From NCBI GenBank assembly GCA_035627375.1, contig DASPLX010000010.1, forward strand, positions 62,001 to 126,000: a stretch of DNA of 64,000 nucleotides. Reading direction: 5' to 3'. Shown piece by piece: positions 35,654 to 46,490 of the stretch. The translations under genes were made by a program, and so were the position numbers. The notes below the pieces were generated by a model that made no database searches, was not told the DNA's origin, and saw only the letters and a program-made list of their open reading frames with translations. Origin of the DNA: DASPLX01 sp035627375 (GTDB lineage: Bacteria; Pseudomonadota; Gammaproteobacteria; Burkholderiales; Burkholderiaceae_D). Position 1 is the first letter of the stretch; each line of letters starts with the position of its first letter.

Positions 35654-38479
35654 ATGACCGCATCCAATCCCGCAGTCCGTCCGTTTTCCATGAGAACGCT
35701 GTGCGCCGCGTTGATCATGGCCTTTCCCGCGCTGGTCGAGGCCGCCGTCGCCGGGCGCGTGCAATTCGTCGCCGGCGACGTGCGTGTCGTCGATGCCGCG
35801 GGCCGCGAACTGCCGATGAAGAAAGGGCAGGACATCAACGAAGGCGACACCGTGCTGAGCGCCCAGGGCGGCTCGGCGCAGTTGAAGATGATCGACGGCG
35901 CCATCGTCGCGGTGCGGCCGGCCACGCAACTGAAGATCGTCGGCTACGTCTTCAACGGCAAGGAGGACGGCACCGAGAATGCCTCGTTCTCGCTGTTCAA
36001 GGGCGGCTTGCGCGCCATCACCGGGTTGATCGGCAGGACCAACAAGGATCGTTACAAGCTCGAAACGCCGACCGTCGTCATCGGGATTCGCGGCACCGAC
36101 CATGAGCCGGTCGTCATTCTGCCGCCGGGTGCGGGCCAGGTCGCGAGCGCGCCGCCCGGCACGTACGACAAGGTCAACGTCGGCGCGACGTCGATGACGA
36201 CCCAGGTCGGCACGACAGTCGTGGCCGCCAACCAGGTCGGCTTCGCGGCGTCGCCGACCCAGTTGCCGGTGATCCTGCCGAAGATGCCGGATTTCTACCG
36301 GGCCACGCCGGCGCCGCAGGCGAAGCAGGAGGAAAAGCAGGAGCAGGAACAAAAGCAAGAGGCTCAGGCTTCTTCGGAGCAGGCTTCTTCTGAGCAGGCC
36401 TCGTCCGCCGAAAGCGCGCAAGGCGAAACCACGGCCGAAGCCGTCGGGACCGTCACCGAAGCCGTCGCGACCGTCGCCGAAGCCGTCGTCGATACGGTGA
36501 CGGCCAATGCGCCGGCAAACAACCTCACCGCGACCGACTCGAGCGGCAACACGCTCGATCTGGCCAATCAGACGCTGATCACCTCGACCGGGGAGGAAGT
36601 CAACATCGGCGACAACACCGGCACGGTCGTCGACCCCGGGACGCGGCCGCTCGAACCGCATACCGAAGTCATCGCGGTCTACCCGCATCCGGCCGACACC
36701 CAGACGCCCGGCGAGGTGTTCCACTTTCCCGCCGTTTATTATTTCGACGGACCGACCAGCGCGGTCGGACGCGACGCCGCGGGGAACTTGACCGGCGCGT
36801 CCGACATGAGCGTTGTCGTCGAAGACTATCGCTCATCGCTGACGCAGAACGGCAGTACCCTGGCGGACCTGGTCAAGGATGCCGCTACCGGCTTGTCGTG
36901 GGGCCGCTGGCAAGGCGGCCAGATCACGCACAGCTACCAGCATGTCGGGATGGATGCGAGCGGCAGGATCGGGCTCGGCGCGGAAGACGCGTCGGGCAAT
37001 TTCGTGATCGGCGCTACGTATTCCAACAGCGTTTCGCTCGGCAACAACAGCCTGCACTGGATTGCCGGCCCGTCGAGCGCTCCCTGGTTCCTGTCGCAGA
37101 TTCTGACCGGAAAGGCGAGCTACACGATGATCGGCGGTACGCGTCCGACCGATACGCTGGGCAATACCGGCACGCTCAACAGCGCCAGCCTGGCCGCCAA
37201 CTTCACGACGCAGACGGTCGATGCGAGCGTCAATTTCACCATCGGCGGAAACACCTGGGGCATGCAGAGCAGCGGCATGCCGCTCGATGACACGCATTTC
37301 AACAGCTTCAGCAACTGCGACGCGGCGAATTGCGGCTCGACCGTCAGCATCACGAAGAACGGCACCGTGCTGGCTTCGAGTCCGACGCCGACCCTCAACA
37401 ACTCGTTCGGTTTCGGCAGCATGAACGGCGCCCTGACCGGCGCCGGCTTGAACGGAGCAGCCCTGCAGTATGCAGTGCAGGAGACGACGGTGACTTCGCA
37501 GCCCGATTCTTCCGGCAATCCGGTGCCTTCCTTCACGCACAACTTGGTGCAAGGCGTGGTCGGCTTCTCCGGGCCGACGCAAGACGTCAACACGCCGTTC
37601 CGCGCCGTCGCCGTGATCGACGGCTGGAGCGGGGACGGCCAATTGCTCGACGGCGAAGAACTGGCCGAATTGGCCGCGGCCGGCATCTATCGCGGCGACA
37701 TCGAAGGCGGGATCGCCGCCGTATCGAAGGTGGTCGACAGCGCGAGCGGCTTGAGCGAATTCGTCGGCACCGCGCGCGGCTATACGCCGGCGAGCGGCAC
37801 CACCGATTCGTCGCTGTATTATCGCGACGTGGCGGCGACCATCAAGGTCGGCACCGCCGTGAACCGCGACGTCGGTTCGACTACCGTGTCCGGCATCACC
37901 GTATCGTGGGGCCGTTGGGAAGGCGGCAACGTCGACATCTACAGCCGCGACGGTTCGACCAAGCTGGGCACGATCGACAACAGCGGCCGCAACATCCATT
38001 GGCTCTCGACTTCCGCCCTGAACAGCCAGATGTTCAGCCTGCCGCTGACCGGAACCGCGACCTATGCCGTGGCCGGCAATACCAGTCCGACCGACTTGCA
38101 CGGCAACGTCGGCAAACTGACTTCCGCCACCTTGACGGCCGACTTCGCCAACCAGAAGGTCAATGCGGGCATCAACGTCAGCTTCGAGGCGTCCAACAAC
38201 AGCGCCACCTGGAGCATTGCGTCCAGCAACATCCCGCTGGCGAGCAATGGCGAGTTCCATTCCAACTCCGCGCTTCACGGCGCGAGCGGCATCTCGCATA
38301 CCGCCACCTGCAGCGGCACCGGTTGCGGCACGCAGACCTTCGGCCGTCTCAGCGGCCATTTCGTGGCGGGAGCGCAAGGGGCGGTCATGGCTTACGGCAT
38401 GATGACCGGCACGCCGGGAACGAACGGAGGAGCGTCGCTGACCAATGCGGTCAACGGTCTGGTGGTGATGAAGAAATAG
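35654..38479 (+). CDS. FecR-domain protein with two repeated barrel-like domains (copy 2)
   Basis: A 941-residue secreted protein. The start ATG 35654 is preferred over 35642 because GGGGAAA lies just upstream. The signal peptide ends near residue 32 (PALVEAA). The FecR domain (about 35-170) shares LFKGGLRAITGLIGR and ETPTVVIGIRGT with the FecR protein at 25056. An E/Q-rich linker (about 215-240) and a Ser/Ala/Val repeat lead to two related C-terminal domains near 395-570 and 740-941. Each has SWGRW(Q/E)GG, an LHW/IHW element, LTGxAxY, RPTDTLGNTG or SPTDLHGNVG, and a 'DFxxxxVxxxxNxxF' strand. The last domain ends FVAGAQGAVMAYGM, like TbpB/fHbp-type barrels. There is no lipobox. Confidence 0.85.
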   Translation: MTASNPAVRPFSMRTLCAALIMAFPALVEAAVAGRVQFVAGDVRVVDAAGRELPMKKGQDINEGDTVLSAQGGSAQLKMIDGAIVAVRPATQLKIVGYVFNGKEDGTENASFSLFKGGLRAITGLIGRTNKDRYKLETPTVVIGIRGTDHEPVVILPPGAGQVASAPPGTYDKVNVGATSMTTQVGTTVVAANQVGFAASPTQLPVILPKMPDFYRATPAPQAKQEEKQEQEQKQEAQASSEQASSEQASSAESAQGETTAEAVGTVTEAVATVAEAVVDTVTANAPANNLTATDSSGNTLDLANQTLITSTGEEVNIGDNTGTVVDPGTRPLEPHTEVIAVYPHPADTQTPGEVFHFPAVYYFDGPTSAVGRDAAGNLTGASDMSVVVEDYRSSLTQNGSTLADLVKDAATGLSWGRWQGGQITHSYQHVGMDASGRIGLGAEDASGNFVIGATYSNSVSLGNNSLHWIAGPSSAPWFLSQILTGKASYTMIGGTRPTDTLGNTGTLNSASLAANFTTQTVDASVNFTIGGNTWGMQSSGMPLDDTHFNSFSNCDAANCGSTVSITKNGTVLASSPTPTLNNSFGFGSMNGALTGAGLNGAALQYAVQETTVTSQPDSSGNPVPSFTHNLVQGVVGFSGPTQDVNTPFRAVAVIDGWSGDGQLLDGEELAELAAAGIYRGDIEGGIAAVSKVVDSASGLSEFVGTARGYTPASGTTDSSLYYRDVAATIKVGTAVNRDVGSTTVSGITVSWGRWEGGNVDIYSRDGSTKLGTIDNSGRNIHWLSTSALNSQMFSLPLTGTATYAVAGNTSPTDLHGNVGKLTSATLTADFANQKVNAGINVSFEASNNSATWSIASSNIPLASNGEFHSNSALHGASGISHTATCSGTGCGTQTFGRLSGHFVAGAQGAVMAYGMMTGTPGTNGGASLTNAVNGLVVMKK

Positions 38480-38480
38480 G

Positions 38481-39983
<1,503 letters not shown>

Positions 39984-40002
39984 GCCGGACTCCGCAAGGC
40001 AT

Positions 40003-41316
40003 TCATGGCTGCGCCGCCTCTCCAAGAAACAGCGCGGCGGCCGCCGCCGGACAGGAGGGAAACCAGGCGTGGAAATAAGAAGCGGTCAGCGCGCCGCAGC
40101 GGTAGATCGCTTCGCCCGTGCTGCCGTCCGGATGCCGCAGCGCATGCGCGGCAGGCGTCAGCGGCGTGTCGAAACGCGAAAAGTGGAAGGCATGGCCGCG
40201 CAATTCGCCTTGCGGCGCGTACCAGGCTTGCGGTCCCAATGCCGCCAGCCGTTTTTGCATGACGACCCGGCCCGGCAGCAGGCCGGCCATCGGCCAGGCG
40301 ACGGCGTCGGCATCCGTTAATTGCTCGCAGAGCGCCATCATGCCGCCGCATTCGGCGACGATCGGCACTCCGGCGGCGTGGGCGGCGCGAATCGACGCTC
40401 GCCAGCGATCGGCTTCGGCCAGCGCGCGTGCGTGAAGCTCGGGATAGCCGCCGGGCAGGTAGACGGCGTCGGTGCCGGCGGGAACCGGCTGGTTCGCCAA
40501 CGGCGAGAAAAACGCGAGATCGGCGCCGAGATCGCGCAGGCAATCGAGATTGGCCGGATAGAGAAACGCGAACGCGTCGTCGCGCGCGACCGCGATCGTC
40601 TTGCCGCGCAAGGACGGCGCCGCGGCGGCCGCATCGTCGTCGTCGGCGGCGCCGAAGCGCGTCGCCGGGATCGCGTTCCATGCCGCCATGTCGAGAACGA
40701 GCTCGCTGGCCAGCCGATCGAGTAGCGCATCGATCGCGCCGACTTCTTCCGGTGGCAGCAGGCCGAGGTGGCGTTCCGGCAAGGATGCCTCCTGGCGCGC
40801 CAGGCTGGCGACCAGCGGCACGCCGCGCAGCGCCGCGCCGATCATCCGTGCATGCGCCGCGCCGCCGACGCGGTTGGCGACGACGCCGGCCAGTTCGACC
40901 GGGCCGTAGTCGCGCAGACCGAGCGCCAGCGCGCCGGCCGTCTGCGCCATGGCCGAGGCATCGATCACGGCCAGCACCGGGATGCCGGAGGCGTTCGCCA
41001 GGTCGGCCGAGGATGGCGTGCCGTCGTACAAGCCCATCACGCCTTCGATCAGGATCGCGTCGGCGTCGCGCGCGGCGCGCGCCAGTTGCGCGCGGCATTG
41101 CCCGGCGCCGACCAGCCACAGGTCGAGCGTGTGCACCGGCGCGCCGCAGGCGCGTGCCAGCATCATCGGATCGAGGAAATCGGGGCCGGTCTTGAATACG
41201 CGCACCTTGAGGCCGGCCCGCACCAGCTTGCGGGCGAGCGCGGCGGTGACCGTGGTCTTGCCCTGGCCGGAGGCGGCGGCCGCGACCAGGACGGCGCGTG
41301 CCCAGGCGTCAGCCAT
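40003..41316 (-). CDS. cobB: Cobyrinate a,c-diamide synthase
   Basis: A 437-residue amidotransferase (CobB/CbiA family) that amidates the a and c side chains of cobyrinate or hydrogenobyrinate using glutamine and ATP. ATP-binding loop ASGQGKTTV at residues 15-23. Mg/ATP segment KTGPDFLDP follows, and the glutamine amidotransferase domain has AECGGMM near 320 with the nucleophile Cys. HAFHFSRFDTPL and the closing strands are typical. Start ATG 41316 overlaps the stop of btuD by 8 bp, so translation is coupled. The E. coli symbol for the equivalent is cbiA. Confidence 0.94.
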   Translation of the reverse strand: MADAWARAVLVAAAASGQGKTTVTAALARKLVRAGLKVRVFKTGPDFLDPMMLARACGAPVHTLDLWLVGAGQCRAQLARAARDADAILIEGVMGLYDGTPSSADLANASGIPVLAVIDASAMAQTAGALALGLRDYGPVELAGVVANRVGGAAHARMIGAALRGVPLVASLARQEASLPERHLGLLPPEEVGAIDALLDRLASELVLDMAAWNAIPATRFGAADDDDAAAAAPSLRGKTIAVARDDAFAFLYPANLDCLRDLGADLAFFSPLANQPVPAGTDAVYLPGGYPELHARALAEADRWRASIRAAHAAGVPIVAECGGMMALCEQLTDADAVAWPMAGLLPGRVVMQKRLAALGPQAWYAPQGELRGHAFHFSRFDTPLTPAAHALRHPDGSTGEAIYRCGALTASYFHAWFPSCPAAAAALFLGEAAQP

Positions 41317-42100
41317 GTCCGGCCTCCGCCGGCGCGCCGTCGGCCGGAAGATAGATCGTGCGCTCGCCGTGGCGCACGGTTTCGATCGGATGGCCCAGGC
41401 AGGCGCTCAGCGATTCAGCGCTGAAGACTTCGCCGACCGGCCCGGCCCGCCAACGGCCGTCGCCCATCAAGAGCAAGGCATGCGTGGCTACGCCATGCGC
41501 CAGGTTCAAGTCGTGGCTGACCAGCACGACTGTCTTGTTCTGTTGCCGGCATAAGGCGGCGAGCAGGCGCATGGCGCCGACCTGGTGCGCGAGATCGAGC
41601 GCATTGGTCGGTTCGTCGAGCAGCAGGAGCGGCGTATCCTGGGCCAGAACGGCGGCGATGGCGACGCGCTGGCGTTCGCCGCCGGACAGGGAGCGGATAT
41701 CGCGCTCGGCCAGTTCGCCGACGTCGAGCGCGGCCAGCGCCGCCTGCGCGGCTTGGAGATCGGCTTCCGATTCCCAGTAGCGCGCGTCCTGCCACGGATG
41801 GCGCGCCGCCAGCACGGTTTCGATCACGCGGTAGCCGAAAGCGTCGCTGCGCCCTTGCGGCAGGTAGGCGCGCTCGCGCGCCAGATCGCGCAGCGGCCAG
41901 GCGGACAGCGGACGGGCGCGGACAGCCACCGTGCCGCCGTCGGGTGCGCGCATGCCGGCCAGCGCGCGCAGCAGCGTGCTCTTGCCGGCGCCGTTGCGGC
42001 CGATGATGCACCAGCATTCGCCGGCTTGGGCGCGCCATTCGAGCGCCGTCACCAGCGCCCGTTCGCCGATGCGAAGATGGAGGTCGGCGGTAGCGATCAT
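41309..42100 (-). CDS. btuD: Vitamin B12 ABC transporter ATPase
   Basis: A 263-residue ABC ATPase energising cobalamin import through BtuC. Walker A GRNGAGKST, Q-loop (YLPQGRSD), signature LSGGERQRV and Walker B LLLLDEPTNALDL followed by the switch His (LVSHDLN). Start ATG 42100 overlaps the btuC stop as ATGA. Longer than E. coli BtuD by a few residues. No BtuF binding-protein gene is found in this operon. Confidence 0.92.
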   Translation of the reverse strand: MIATADLHLRIGERALVTALEWRAQAGECWCIIGRNGAGKSTLLRALAGMRAPDGGTVAVRARPLSAWPLRDLARERAYLPQGRSDAFGYRVIETVLAARHPWQDARYWESEADLQAAQAALAALDVGELAERDIRSLSGGERQRVAIAAVLAQDTPLLLLDEPTNALDLAHQVGAMRLLAALCRQQNKTVVLVSHDLNLAHGVATHALLLMGDGRWRAGPVGEVFSAESLSACLGHPIETVRHGERTIYLPADGAPAEAGHG

Positions 42101-43131
42101 TTGCGGCGGATATGGTGTAGTTGAACCAGGAACAGCGGCACGCCGATCATGGCCGTGATGACGCCGACCGGCAACTGGTGCGGTGCCGCCGCGCTGCGCG
42201 CCAGCGTGTCGGCCAGGACCAGGAAAGTGCCGCCGACCAGCGTCGCGGTCGGCAACAGCAGACGGTGATCGGGACCGAGCGCGAAGCGGCAGGCGTGCGG
42301 CACGATCAAGCCGACGAAACCGATGCTGCCGCCGTTGCTGACCGCCGTCGCCGTCAATAGCGCGGCGCATACGAACAAGCCCTGGCGCAACGCGCCGACC
42401 CGCACGCCGAGCGTGGCGGCGGCTTCCGCATGCAAGGCCACGATATTCATCGCGCGCGCCGCGCGCAGCGCGAACACCAGCGCGCCGGCCAGCACGATCC
42501 AGGGCAATGCCCGCAGCTGGGTGCCGGACAGATCGCCGATCAGCCAGAACACCATGCCGCGAAGCCTGGTTTCCGGGGCGATCGACAGCATCAGGGTGAT
42601 CAGCGCGCCGCAGCCGGCGGCGATGATCACGCCGGTCAGAAGCAGCAACGAGGTATTGCCTTCCGCGATGCCGCCGCGCAGATCGCGGTGGGCCAGCAGG
42701 AACAGCATCAAGGCGACGCTCACCGCCCCGCCGAACGCGGCGGCGTCGACGATCCAGGGCGCGGCGAGGAGCAGCATCGCCGCCAGCGCGCCGACCGAGG
42801 CGCCGCCGGATACGCCCAGCACATAGGGATCGGCCAGCGGATTGCGCAGCAGCGCCTGCATCATGACGCCGGCCAGCGATAGCATGCCGCCGATGGCGAA
42901 AGCGGACAAGGCGCGCGTCAGCCGCAATTCGAGCAGGGTCGCCGCCAGGGTCGAGGGCGCACCGCCGGCGATATCGCGCAATGCCTCCAGCAATTCTCCG
43001 GCGGACAACGCCACCGAGCCGACGACGCAGGCGAACAGCAGGCTGAGCAGCGCGGCCGCGGCCAGGGCGGCGAGAATCGCCGCGCCGCGCCGGCGGCGGA
43101 TCATGACCGGAGGTGACGTGCCTGTGTGCAT
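42097..43131 (-). CDS. btuC: Vitamin B12 ABC transporter permease
   Basis: A 344-residue FecCD-family permease with about ten hydrophobic segments. Conserved pieces include the RLTRALSAFAIGGMLSLAG start of the fold, LLRNPLADPYVLGVSGGAS, and GGSIGFVGLIVPHACRF near the end. The start ATG 43131 is preferred over 43104 because of a CTGGAG site. It is 17 bp after btuB. BtuC forms the inner-membrane channel with BtuD. Substrate (cobalamin) follows from the riboswitch and btuB, not from the sequence alone, as FecCD permeases also carry haem and siderophores. Confidence 0.92.
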   Translation of the reverse strand: MHTGTSPPVMIRRRRGAAILAALAAAALLSLLFACVVGSVALSAGELLEALRDIAGGAPSTLAATLLELRLTRALSAFAIGGMLSLAGVMMQALLRNPLADPYVLGVSGGASVGALAAMLLLAAPWIVDAAAFGGAVSVALMLFLLAHRDLRGGIAEGNTSLLLLTGVIIAAGCGALITLMLSIAPETRLRGMVFWLIGDLSGTQLRALPWIVLAGALVFALRAARAMNIVALHAEAAATLGVRVGALRQGLFVCAALLTATAVSNGGSIGFVGLIVPHACRFALGPDHRLLLPTATLVGGTFLVLADTLARSAAAPHQLPVGVITAMIGVPLFLVQLHHIRRK

Positions 43132-43148
43132 AGACTCCAGGATAAACG

Positions 43149-45020
43149 TTACTTCATCGAATAGCGTACGCCGACGAACACGTTCGAACCCGGCGTTGCA
43201 TAGTTGCGGGCCAGTTCGTAGTCCTTGTCGGCGACGTTGTTCCAGCGGCCGAACAGGTTCCAGCCAAGCGCAAACTGATAGTTCGCGTACAGGTTCAGCA
43301 AACCGTAGCCGGCGAGACGGTTGCGATTGCCGAAGTCGTCGAAGCGCGCGCCCGAAAACACCAGTTCCGCGCCGACCTTGTAGGCATGGGCGCCGTATTC
43401 GGCGCCAAGGCTGCCGTGCTTCTTCGCGCGGCGCGGCAGCAGCTTGTCCGTCGTCTTGTCGCGCGGATCCTGCAGGTCGAACGCGGCGCGCAAGGCGAGG
43501 TTGCCGAGCTTGGTATCGGCGGACAACGACCAGCCGCTCAGCACGGCCTCGTTCACGTTGTAGGCGCAGCCGTAGGGATGGGTGGACTGTTCGACCGGGC
43601 ACACCGGCGCGTAGGTGATCAGGTCGGTGAAGCGGTTGCGGTAATAGACGGCGCTGGCATGCGTCGCGCCGGTGTTGTAGTGCAGGCCGACTTCGGCGTT
43701 CTTGCCCGATTCGGGCCGGTTCGAAGCCACGCCATAGCCCGGGTAATAGAGATCGTTGAAAGTCGGCGCGCGGAAGCTGGTGCCGTAGCTGACGTTGGCG
43801 CGCCATGCCTCGGCGAAGCGGTAGCCGTACTCGAGGCTGCCGGTCGAGTGCGAACCGAATTGCGAATTGCGGTCGTGACGCAGCGAGGCGCTCGCCAGGT
43901 GGCTGCCGCGCTTCAACTGGTAAGAGCCGGCGAATGAATTGGTGGTGCGCTTGCCGGCTTGCGCGGCGGTGGCCGGCTCGACTTTTTCCACGCGCCGCTC
44001 GGCCACCAGTTGCAGGACGTCGGTGCCGAAGGCGATGTCGTTCTGCCAACTGGCCTGGGTTTGTTTCGTGTTGATGTCGCTCCGGCCGTAGGAGGCGTCG
44101 GTGTAACCCTTGTCGGCCGAACGCGCCAATTGCAGCCGGCTGCTCCAGTTCGGCGCGAACCTGTTCTTCGAATGGAAAGCGACGTTTTCCAGTTTCTGGA
44201 TCATGCGGTCGTCGTGGCCGGCGCCGGCATCGAATTGCACGTCGAGCTTGCTGTTGATGAAGGAGATGCCGGCTTCATGGCCTTTCGCGTATTCGACGCC
44301 GATCCGGCCGCTCGCGCTCTCGCGCGTATAGCCGTCCTTGTCCGGATTGTAGGTATAGAGGCCGGCGCCCGGCTTGCTGGCCGAGAAGCCGTCCGACGTC
44401 TCGCGCGCGGCCTGCAGCGCGTAGCGGAATGTCGTTGCGACGCCGGTGGAGCCTCCGATGCCGGCTTCCAGGTTGCGTGTCTTGAAGCCGCCGACGCCGG
44501 CGGCCGCGCTGAGGCGCGGCGCGCCATCGCCTTGCTTGGTGAAGATCTGGATCACGCCGCCCATCGCGTCGGCGCCGTACAGGCTCGACAGCGGGCCGTA
44601 GACGATTTCGATGCGTTCGACCTGCGACAGCGGAATCGTTTCCCAGGTGGCGCCGCCGAGCGTCGACGAACCGATCCGCACGCCATCGACCAGCACCACG
44701 TTCTGCGCGTTTGCCGCGCCGCGAATGAAGACCGACGCCGTATTGCCGACGCCGCCGGTGCGCGTGATTTCGATGCCGCGCTTTTGCTGCAGCAGGTCGG
44801 TGATCGAGCCTTGGCCGGCAAGTTCGATTTCCTCGGCGGTGATGACGAGATGGTCGCTCAGTACATCCTTGGCGGATTGCGGCATGCGCGCCGCCGTGAC
44901 GACCACGCGCTCGGCGGTGCTTTGCGCGCAGGCGGCGGAGGGAAAGACGGAAGCGACCGCGAGCGCGAGGGCGAGCGGGGCGGATGCCGCGAGGGCATGG
45001 CGGGAAACGTTATGAGTCAT
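43149..45020 (-). CDS. btuB: TonB-dependent vitamin B12 receptor
   Basis: A 623-residue outer-membrane receptor. Signal peptide up to CAQ (VASVFPSAACAQ), TonB box-like region (AERVVVTAARMP), plug domain (LLQQKRGIEITRTGGVGN; VVLVDGVRIGSSTLGG; VERIEIVYGPLSSLYG), and a 22-strand barrel ending FVGVRYSMK. Start ATG 45020 (MTHNVSRH) is favoured because it opens the signal peptide; another in-frame ATG lies at 45044. It is directly downstream of the cobalamin riboswitch and is the first gene of the operon. Active uptake requires TonB-ExbB-ExbD encoded elsewhere. Confidence 0.93.
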   Translation of the reverse strand: MTHNVSRHALAASAPLALALAVASVFPSAACAQSTAERVVVTAARMPQSAKDVLSDHLVITAEEIELAGQGSITDLLQQKRGIEITRTGGVGNTASVFIRGAANAQNVVLVDGVRIGSSTLGGATWETIPLSQVERIEIVYGPLSSLYGADAMGGVIQIFTKQGDGAPRLSAAAGVGGFKTRNLEAGIGGSTGVATTFRYALQAARETSDGFSASKPGAGLYTYNPDKDGYTRESASGRIGVEYAKGHEAGISFINSKLDVQFDAGAGHDDRMIQKLENVAFHSKNRFAPNWSSRLQLARSADKGYTDASYGRSDINTKQTQASWQNDIAFGTDVLQLVAERRVEKVEPATAAQAGKRTTNSFAGSYQLKRGSHLASASLRHDRNSQFGSHSTGSLEYGYRFAEAWRANVSYGTSFRAPTFNDLYYPGYGVASNRPESGKNAEVGLHYNTGATHASAVYYRNRFTDLITYAPVCPVEQSTHPYGCAYNVNEAVLSGWSLSADTKLGNLALRAAFDLQDPRDKTTDKLLPRRAKKHGSLGAEYGAHAYKVGAELVFSGARFDDFGNRNRLAGYGLLNLYANYQFALGWNLFGRWNNVADKDYELARNYATPGSNVFVGVRYSMK

Positions 45021-45147
45021 GATCGAGATATCAATAGAGGGCAACCAGCCGACTTCCCCGTGGGCTGGATGGAACGGAAATGCCGGGATCGTTTTCGATC
45101 GAAAGACGCAACGCAGTCAGTCGCGAACCTCCCCGTTCGCGGCACTT

Positions 45148-45348
45148 CCACCTGTCCTGGCCGGTATCCGGGCTGCAAACCCGACCGCCTTGCCTTCCCA
45201 TGCGGAGAACCGTCACAGTGGCGTGGAGAGGCGGTCTGTCATCGGACGATGACGTTTGCTTACCGTTGCGGGGGCAGCACACGTTGGTTCCGTGGAACTC
45301 GTGTTTCCCGTTTAACTGCGTGCATGAACAGCACGCGGGCACCAGAAC
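45148..45348 (-). ncRNA. Cobalamin (AdoCbl) riboswitch upstream of btuB
   Basis: On the minus strand the conserved elements appear in order: GGTGCCC; GGGAAACACGAG; GAACC; the strongly conserved GCTGCCCCCGCAACGGTAAGC; GCCACTGTGACGG; GGGAAGGC; and the B12-box region GCCCGGATACCGGCCAGG. It ends about 130 nt before the btuB start, which suits control of translation or attenuation. High cobalamin should switch the operon off. Confidence 0.97.
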
Positions 45349-45354
45349 CCGAGC

Positions 45355-45383
45355 ATTATAAAACCGATACTGCTTTGCAGCAA
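45355..45383 (-). promoter_or_regulatory. Sigma-70 promoter for the btuB riboswitch transcript
   Basis: Minus-strand -35 TTGCTG (45378-45383) and perfect TATAAT -10 (45355-45360), 17 bp apart. The start would be near 45348, the first base of the aptamer. Confidence 0.75.
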
Positions 45384-45414
45384 TGCCGCTTCGCGGACCG
45401 GCGCGGCCGCCGGC

Positions 45415-46398
45415 TCAGGCCCGCAACACTTCGGGATTGAGCAGATTCGGCGGCCGCTCGCCGCCCAGCGCGGCGATCAGGTTGGCGGCGGCGCAATCGG
45501 CCATCGCCCGCCGCGTCGGTGCCGAGGCGCTGGCGATGTGCGGCGTCAGCACCACGTTCTTCAGGGTCAGGAAACCGGGATCGAAGCGCGGTTCGTTCTC
45601 GAACACGTCGAGCCCCGCCGCCGCGATCCGGCCGGCGCGCAAGGCCTCGATCAAGGCGCGGTCGTCGACGATGCCGCCGCGCGCGATGTTGACCAGCGTC
45701 GCGCTCGGCTTCATCAACGCCAGCTCCGGCGTGCCGATCGTGTGATGCGACTCGGCGGAGTAGGGCAGCACCAGCACGACGTGATCGGCGCTGCGCAACA
45801 GATCTTCCTTGCCGACGTAGCGCGCACGATTGGCGCGCTGTTCGAGTTCCGCCGCCAGGCGCGAGCGGTTGTGATAGAGCACTTGCATGTCGAAGCCCAG
45901 CGAGCGGCGCGCGATCGCCTGGCCGATGCGGCCCATGCCGATGATGCCGAGCGTCGAACCGTGCACATCGGCGCCGAGGAAGCCGTCGTAGCGCCATTTG
46001 TCCCACTTGCCGGCGCGCAGCCAGTGTTCCGACTCGGTCACGCGGCGCGCCGTCGCCATCAGCAGCGCCCAGCCGAAATCGGCGGTGGTTTCGTTGAGGA
46101 CATCGGGCGTATTGGTCACCATGATGCCGGCGCGCGTCGCCGCCTCGAGATCGATGTTGTTGTAGCCGACCGCCATGTTGCAGATGGCGCGCAACTGCGG
46201 ATTGGCGGCCATGACTTGCGCGGTGATGCGCTCGCTCGGGGTGGCGTAGAGGCCGTCCTTGCCGCGCAGCTTCTCGGCGAGCAGCTCGGGCGGGAAGAGT
46301 TCGTCCGCCTGGTTGGCTTCGACGTCGAAATGTTGCGCGAGGCGTTCGAGCACATCGGGGAAGACGGCGCGGGTAACGAGGATTTTCGGTCTGGTCAT
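45415..46398 (-). CDS. D-isomer 2-hydroxyacid dehydrogenase (glyoxylate/hydroxypyruvate reductase type)
   Basis: A 327-residue NAD(P)-dependent dehydrogenase. Start ATG 46398 (MTRPKILVTRAVF) gives the usual N-terminus; the open frame to 46491 adds non-conserved residues. Rossmann motif GIIGMGRIGQA near 150, catalytic Arg in VNIARGGIVDD, Glu in FENEP and His in TPHIASA. The sequence is of the GyaR/GhrB type, which reduces glyoxylate or hydroxypyruvate. The R-residue-bearing HNRSR after the Rossmann strand suggests NADPH preference. Divergent from the pirin gene, 92 bp apart. Confidence 0.92.
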   Translation of the reverse strand: MTRPKILVTRAVFPDVLERLAQHFDVEANQADELFPPELLAEKLRGKDGLYATPSERITAQVMAANPQLRAICNMAVGYNNIDLEAATRAGIMVTNTPDVLNETTADFGWALLMATARRVTESEHWLRAGKWDKWRYDGFLGADVHGSTLGIIGMGRIGQAIARRSLGFDMQVLYHNRSRLAAELEQRANRARYVGKEDLLRSADHVVLVLPYSAESHHTIGTPELALMKPSATLVNIARGGIVDDRALIEALRAGRIAAAGLDVFENEPRFDPGFLTLKNVVLTPHIASASAPTRRAMADCAAANLIAALGGERPPNLLNPEVLRA

Positions 46399-46490
46399 GG
46401 CGGTCGGATCGTCTTTCGGCGGCGGCAGCGGCGGGCAGGAAGCGCCGGCATGGTGTAGGCTAACCGGCATCGAGCCAACTAGTGTACACA

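Noticed and set aside
34043..36724. 893-residue minus-strand frame opposite the TPR-barrel and FecR genes
   Set aside because: Contains no signal peptide or motif; opposite strand has both.
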